64,000 nt of DNA from Bacillus piscicola (GTDB taxonomy: Bacteria > Bacillota > Bacilli > Bacillales > Marinococcaceae), in assembly GCF_022458745.1 (NCBI RefSeq), contig NZ_JAJJJF010000001.1:62001-126000 (forward strand). The letters run 5' to 3'. Position numbers and translations under genes: made by a program. The notes beneath the pieces are model-generated. The model had not been told where the DNA came from. It searched no databases and saw nothing but the letters and a program-made list of their open reading frames with translations. Of the stretch, positions 62,711 through 64,000 are shown piece after piece (within the stretch, counting starts at the first letter, position 1; every line of letters starts with the position of its first letter).

Positions 62711-63268
62711 ATGACGGAACATTTTTTAGAACTTCCTGATGACCTTCCTGAACCGCAGGATGACGGTGCATGTAATCATTTGAAAGGTAAAGAAATACCA
62801 TCCGTTACATTACACTCAACAACAGGCGAAAGTGTAGATCTGTCACAGATAAAGGGGAGACTTGTTTTATATTTTTACCCCTTAACGGGAAAGCCGGGAG
62901 TAAGTCTTCCTAGTGGGTGGAATGACATCCCAGGTGCTAGGGGATGTACAGCACAGGCTTGTTCTATTCGAGATCATTTTCAGGAATTACAAAAATTAAA
63001 TACAAAAGTATTCGGAGTAAGCACTCAACGTACAGAATATCAAAAGGAATTAACTGAACGGCTTCATTTGCCTTATCAACTCGTAAGTGATTCCAATTTG
63101 GCTTTATCGAATGCGTTAAACCTCCCATTATTTGAGGTAGATTCCATGACGCTTATCAAGAGACTTACTCTTATTGTGCAAGATGGGATCATTGAAAAAG
63201 TGTTTTATCCTGTTTTCCCACCAGACAAAAACATAGATGAAGTAGTTGAATGGCTATCTGCTAAGTAA
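62711..63268 (+). CDS. Peroxiredoxin (Bcp/AhpC-TSA type)
   Basis: A 185-residue thioredoxin-fold peroxiredoxin that reduces peroxides. A 30-residue N-terminal extension (LPDDLPEPQDDGACNHLKG) precedes the domain. The active region reads YFYPLTGKPGVSLPSGWNDI then PGARGCTAQACSIRDHFQEL, with peroxidatic and resolving cysteines four residues apart (GCTAQAC). GAGGAGTGGAG precedes the ATG. Its 5' end is duplicated at 61355. With the nearby catalase it suggests oxidative stress defence, though the genes are not one operon. Confidence 0.85.
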   Translation: MTEHFLELPDDLPEPQDDGACNHLKGKEIPSVTLHSTTGESVDLSQIKGRLVLYFYPLTGKPGVSLPSGWNDIPGARGCTAQACSIRDHFQELQKLNTKVFGVSTQRTEYQKELTERLHLPYQLVSDSNLALSNALNLPLFEVDSMTLIKRLTLIVQDGIIEKVFYPVFPPDKNIDEVVEWLSAK

Positions 63269-63372
63269 AGAAGTTCCTGGAGAATCCCAAGAAATGTAAA
63301 ATAGCGCCTGTTTTCTCTCAAGGCGCTTACATCTCAAAAAAATACGGCCACCTTTTGTGTTATTAACGATCC

Positions 63373-63388
63373 ATCAAAAAAAATTGAT
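63373..63388. promoter_or_regulatory. ArsR operator copy 1
   Basis: ATCAAAAAAAATTGAT is an ATCAA-N6-TTGAT dyad just upstream of the -35 box. Near-identical copies lie at 63434 and 63834. Confidence 0.6.
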
Positions 63389-63396
63389 TGATACGG

Positions 63397-63425
63397 TTGC
63401 AATGTAAAATAATGGGGAATATACT
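63397..63425 (+). promoter_or_regulatory. Sigma-A promoter of the arsR-like gene
   Basis: TTGCAA and TATACT are separated by exactly 17 bp, 43 bp before the ATG, and flanked on both sides by the ATCAA-N6-TTGAT operators. Confidence 0.75.
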
Positions 63426-63433
63426 AGCGTTAG

Positions 63434-63449
63434 ATCAAATAAAATTGAT
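63434..63449. promoter_or_regulatory. ArsR operator copy 2
   Basis: ATCAAATAAAATTGAT lies just downstream of the -10 box and ends 4 bp before the ribosome site AAAGGAG, a position where bound repressor would block transcription. Confidence 0.65.
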
Positions 63450-63467
63450 GTAAAGGAGTGAATAGAA

Positions 63468-63794
63468 ATGTCAGTTATAGAAGGAATAAACGAAGCTAAT
63501 CAAAAAGAGCTGTTCAAAAAATATGAAGCAAAGTATAAAGCTTTAGCTGATCAACTTCGTTTGAAGATCATGTATGAATTAAACCAACGTGGACAGGTTT
63601 GTGTTTGTGATTTGACGGAAATTGTAGAGCTTCCACAATCCAAACTGTCCTACCACCTCAAAATTTTATTGGATGCTGATTTAATTACGAGAGAAAAGAT
63701 CGGCACATGGAATTATTATCGCTTACATGAAGCAGAGGTAAGGGGACTTTTATCAGAAGAGTTATGCTGTATCTTTTATCCAGAGAAAAAATAA
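63468..63794 (+). CDS. ArsR/SmtB-family metalloregulatory repressor
   Basis: A 108-residue winged-helix repressor. The metal-sensing motif appears as VCVCDLTEI in the alpha-3 helix, followed by the recognition helix QSKLSYHLKILLDADLI and a C-terminal LCCIF pair of cysteines. CVCDL is the arsenic/antimony-sensing form. AAAGGAGTG precedes the ATG. Operator-like dyads flank its promoter and a third precedes the downstream permease, so it probably represses both. Confidence 0.88.
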   Translation: MSVIEGINEANQKELFKKYEAKYKALADQLRLKIMYELNQRGQVCVCDLTEIVELPQSKLSYHLKILLDADLITREKIGTWNYYRLHEAEVRGLLSEELCCIFYPEKK

Positions 63795-63800
63795 TTTTTT

Positions 63801-63830
63801 TTAATCAAAACATCAACTTTTTTTGATTAA
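63801..63830 (+). terminator. AT-rich hairpin after arsR
   Basis: TTAATCAAAA and TTTTGATTAA are perfect 10-bp arms with a 10-nt loop. Weak, but a T-run lies in the 3' arm. It contains half-sites of the ATCAA/TTGAT dyad. Confidence 0.5.
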
Positions 63831-63833
63831 TAT

Positions 63834-63849
63834 ATCAAATAAAATTGAT
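63834..63849. promoter_or_regulatory. ArsR operator copy 3
   Basis: ATCAAATAAAATTGAT is identical to copy 2 and lies 24 bp before the permease start. It suggests separate control of the permease. Confidence 0.65.
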
Positions 63850-63872
63850 GTACATAAGCTGGAGGGAATAGG

Positions 63873-64000
63873 ATGGACAGTGTTTTGGGCTTTTTGCAAA
63901 CGTTTTTCAAGCTTTTTGTAGAATTAACCGTGTTATTTATTTTCATTAGTTTTTTGGTAAGTTGGCTACAGCAAAAGGTGACAGAAGATAGAATTAAACG
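63873..64000 (+). CDS. Permease, probable ArsP-like (partial, runs off the window)
   Basis: The first 42 codons (starting DSVLGFLQTFFKLFVELT, then FISFLVSWLQQKVTED) are visible. The N-terminus looks like DUF318/ArsP-type permeases that export trivalent organoarsenicals. GGAGGGAATAGG precedes the ATG. The arsR-like gene and operator upstream support a metalloid-efflux role, but most of the gene is outside the window. Confidence 0.6.
   Translation, partial: MDSVLGFLQTFFKLFVELTVLFIFISFLVSWLQQKVTEDRIK

Overview
The window reads as chromosomal DNA of a halotolerant, probably alkaliphilic, low-to-mid GC member of the Bacillaceae. Support: strong Shine-Dalgarno sites (AAAGGAGG type), Bacillales-restricted families (DUF2512/YndM, YhgE/Pip, CBO0543-type membrane proteins), osmolyte and sodium transport genes (ProP-like, BCCT, NhaC-like), and lipobox-bearing binding proteins. 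I cannot name a species. No rRNA, tRNA, prophage, transposase or CRISPR locus was seen.

Layout. 0.2-4.7 kb: a PAS/sigma-54 activator, a sigma-54 promoter, an NhaC-type transporter and an amidase. 5.2-9.6 kb: ProP-like symporter, glutaminase, two coupled CBO0543-type membrane proteins and a four-cysteine uracil-DNA glycosylase. 10.2-17.5 kb: two uncharacterised proteins, a frameshifted membrane protein gene, glpD, a DUF2512 protein and a YhgE/Pip protein. 18.5-25.6 kb: sensor kinase with a solute-binding sensor domain, NtrC-type regulator, sigma-54 promoter and a TAXI-TRAP transporter. 25.8-32.4 kb: CdaR/PucR-type regulator divergent from an ornithine-cyclodeaminase-family reductase, a DadA-like oxidase and a three-part TRAP transporter. 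33-40.4 kb: small proteins, esterase, CBS protein, drug exporter, S-layer-homology protein. 40.4-48.1 kb: a third sigma-54 regulator with a Rieske oxygenase, ferredoxin, ferredoxin reductase, BCCT transporter and aldehyde dehydrogenase, which looks like a quaternary-ammonium catabolic locus. 49.3-54.6 kb: small regulator, fosmidomycin-resistance-type exporter, BNR-repeat protein, aspartate dehydrogenase. 54.7-57.7 kb: a two-gene cassette of an unknown protein and a RecQ-like helicase fused to a PD-(D/E)XK-like domain. 57.8-64 kb: catalase, TauE-type permease, CBO0543-type protein, GNAT, peroxiredoxin with a truncated twin, ArsR regulator and the start of a permease.

The most striking content is not protein-coding. 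Ten intergenic arrays between 4.7 and 53.5 kb hold about 85 monomers whose start-to-start distance is 52 bp almost without exception. Most monomers carry a 25-nt dyad with arms GGTCTTATGA / TCATAAGACC. The 27-nt linkers differ between arrays, and three arrays show a 156-bp higher-order repeat (three monomer types in fixed order), as in eukaryotic satellites. One array is built of an unrelated 52-bp sequence yet joins dyad monomers exactly in phase. A second family of 20-21-bp iterons flanks two dyad monomers at 53.3-53.7 kb. Because 52 and 21 bp are close to 5 and 2 helical turns, a role as protein-binding or nucleoid-organising scaffolds is plausible, but this is inference.

Three sigma-54 modules each pair one AAA+ activator with one TGGCAT-N5-TTGCA promoter set, so regulated scavenging of amides, organic acids and quaternary amines is a theme. 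Start codons were moved downstream where the ribosome binding site demanded it, and these choices are stated per gene.
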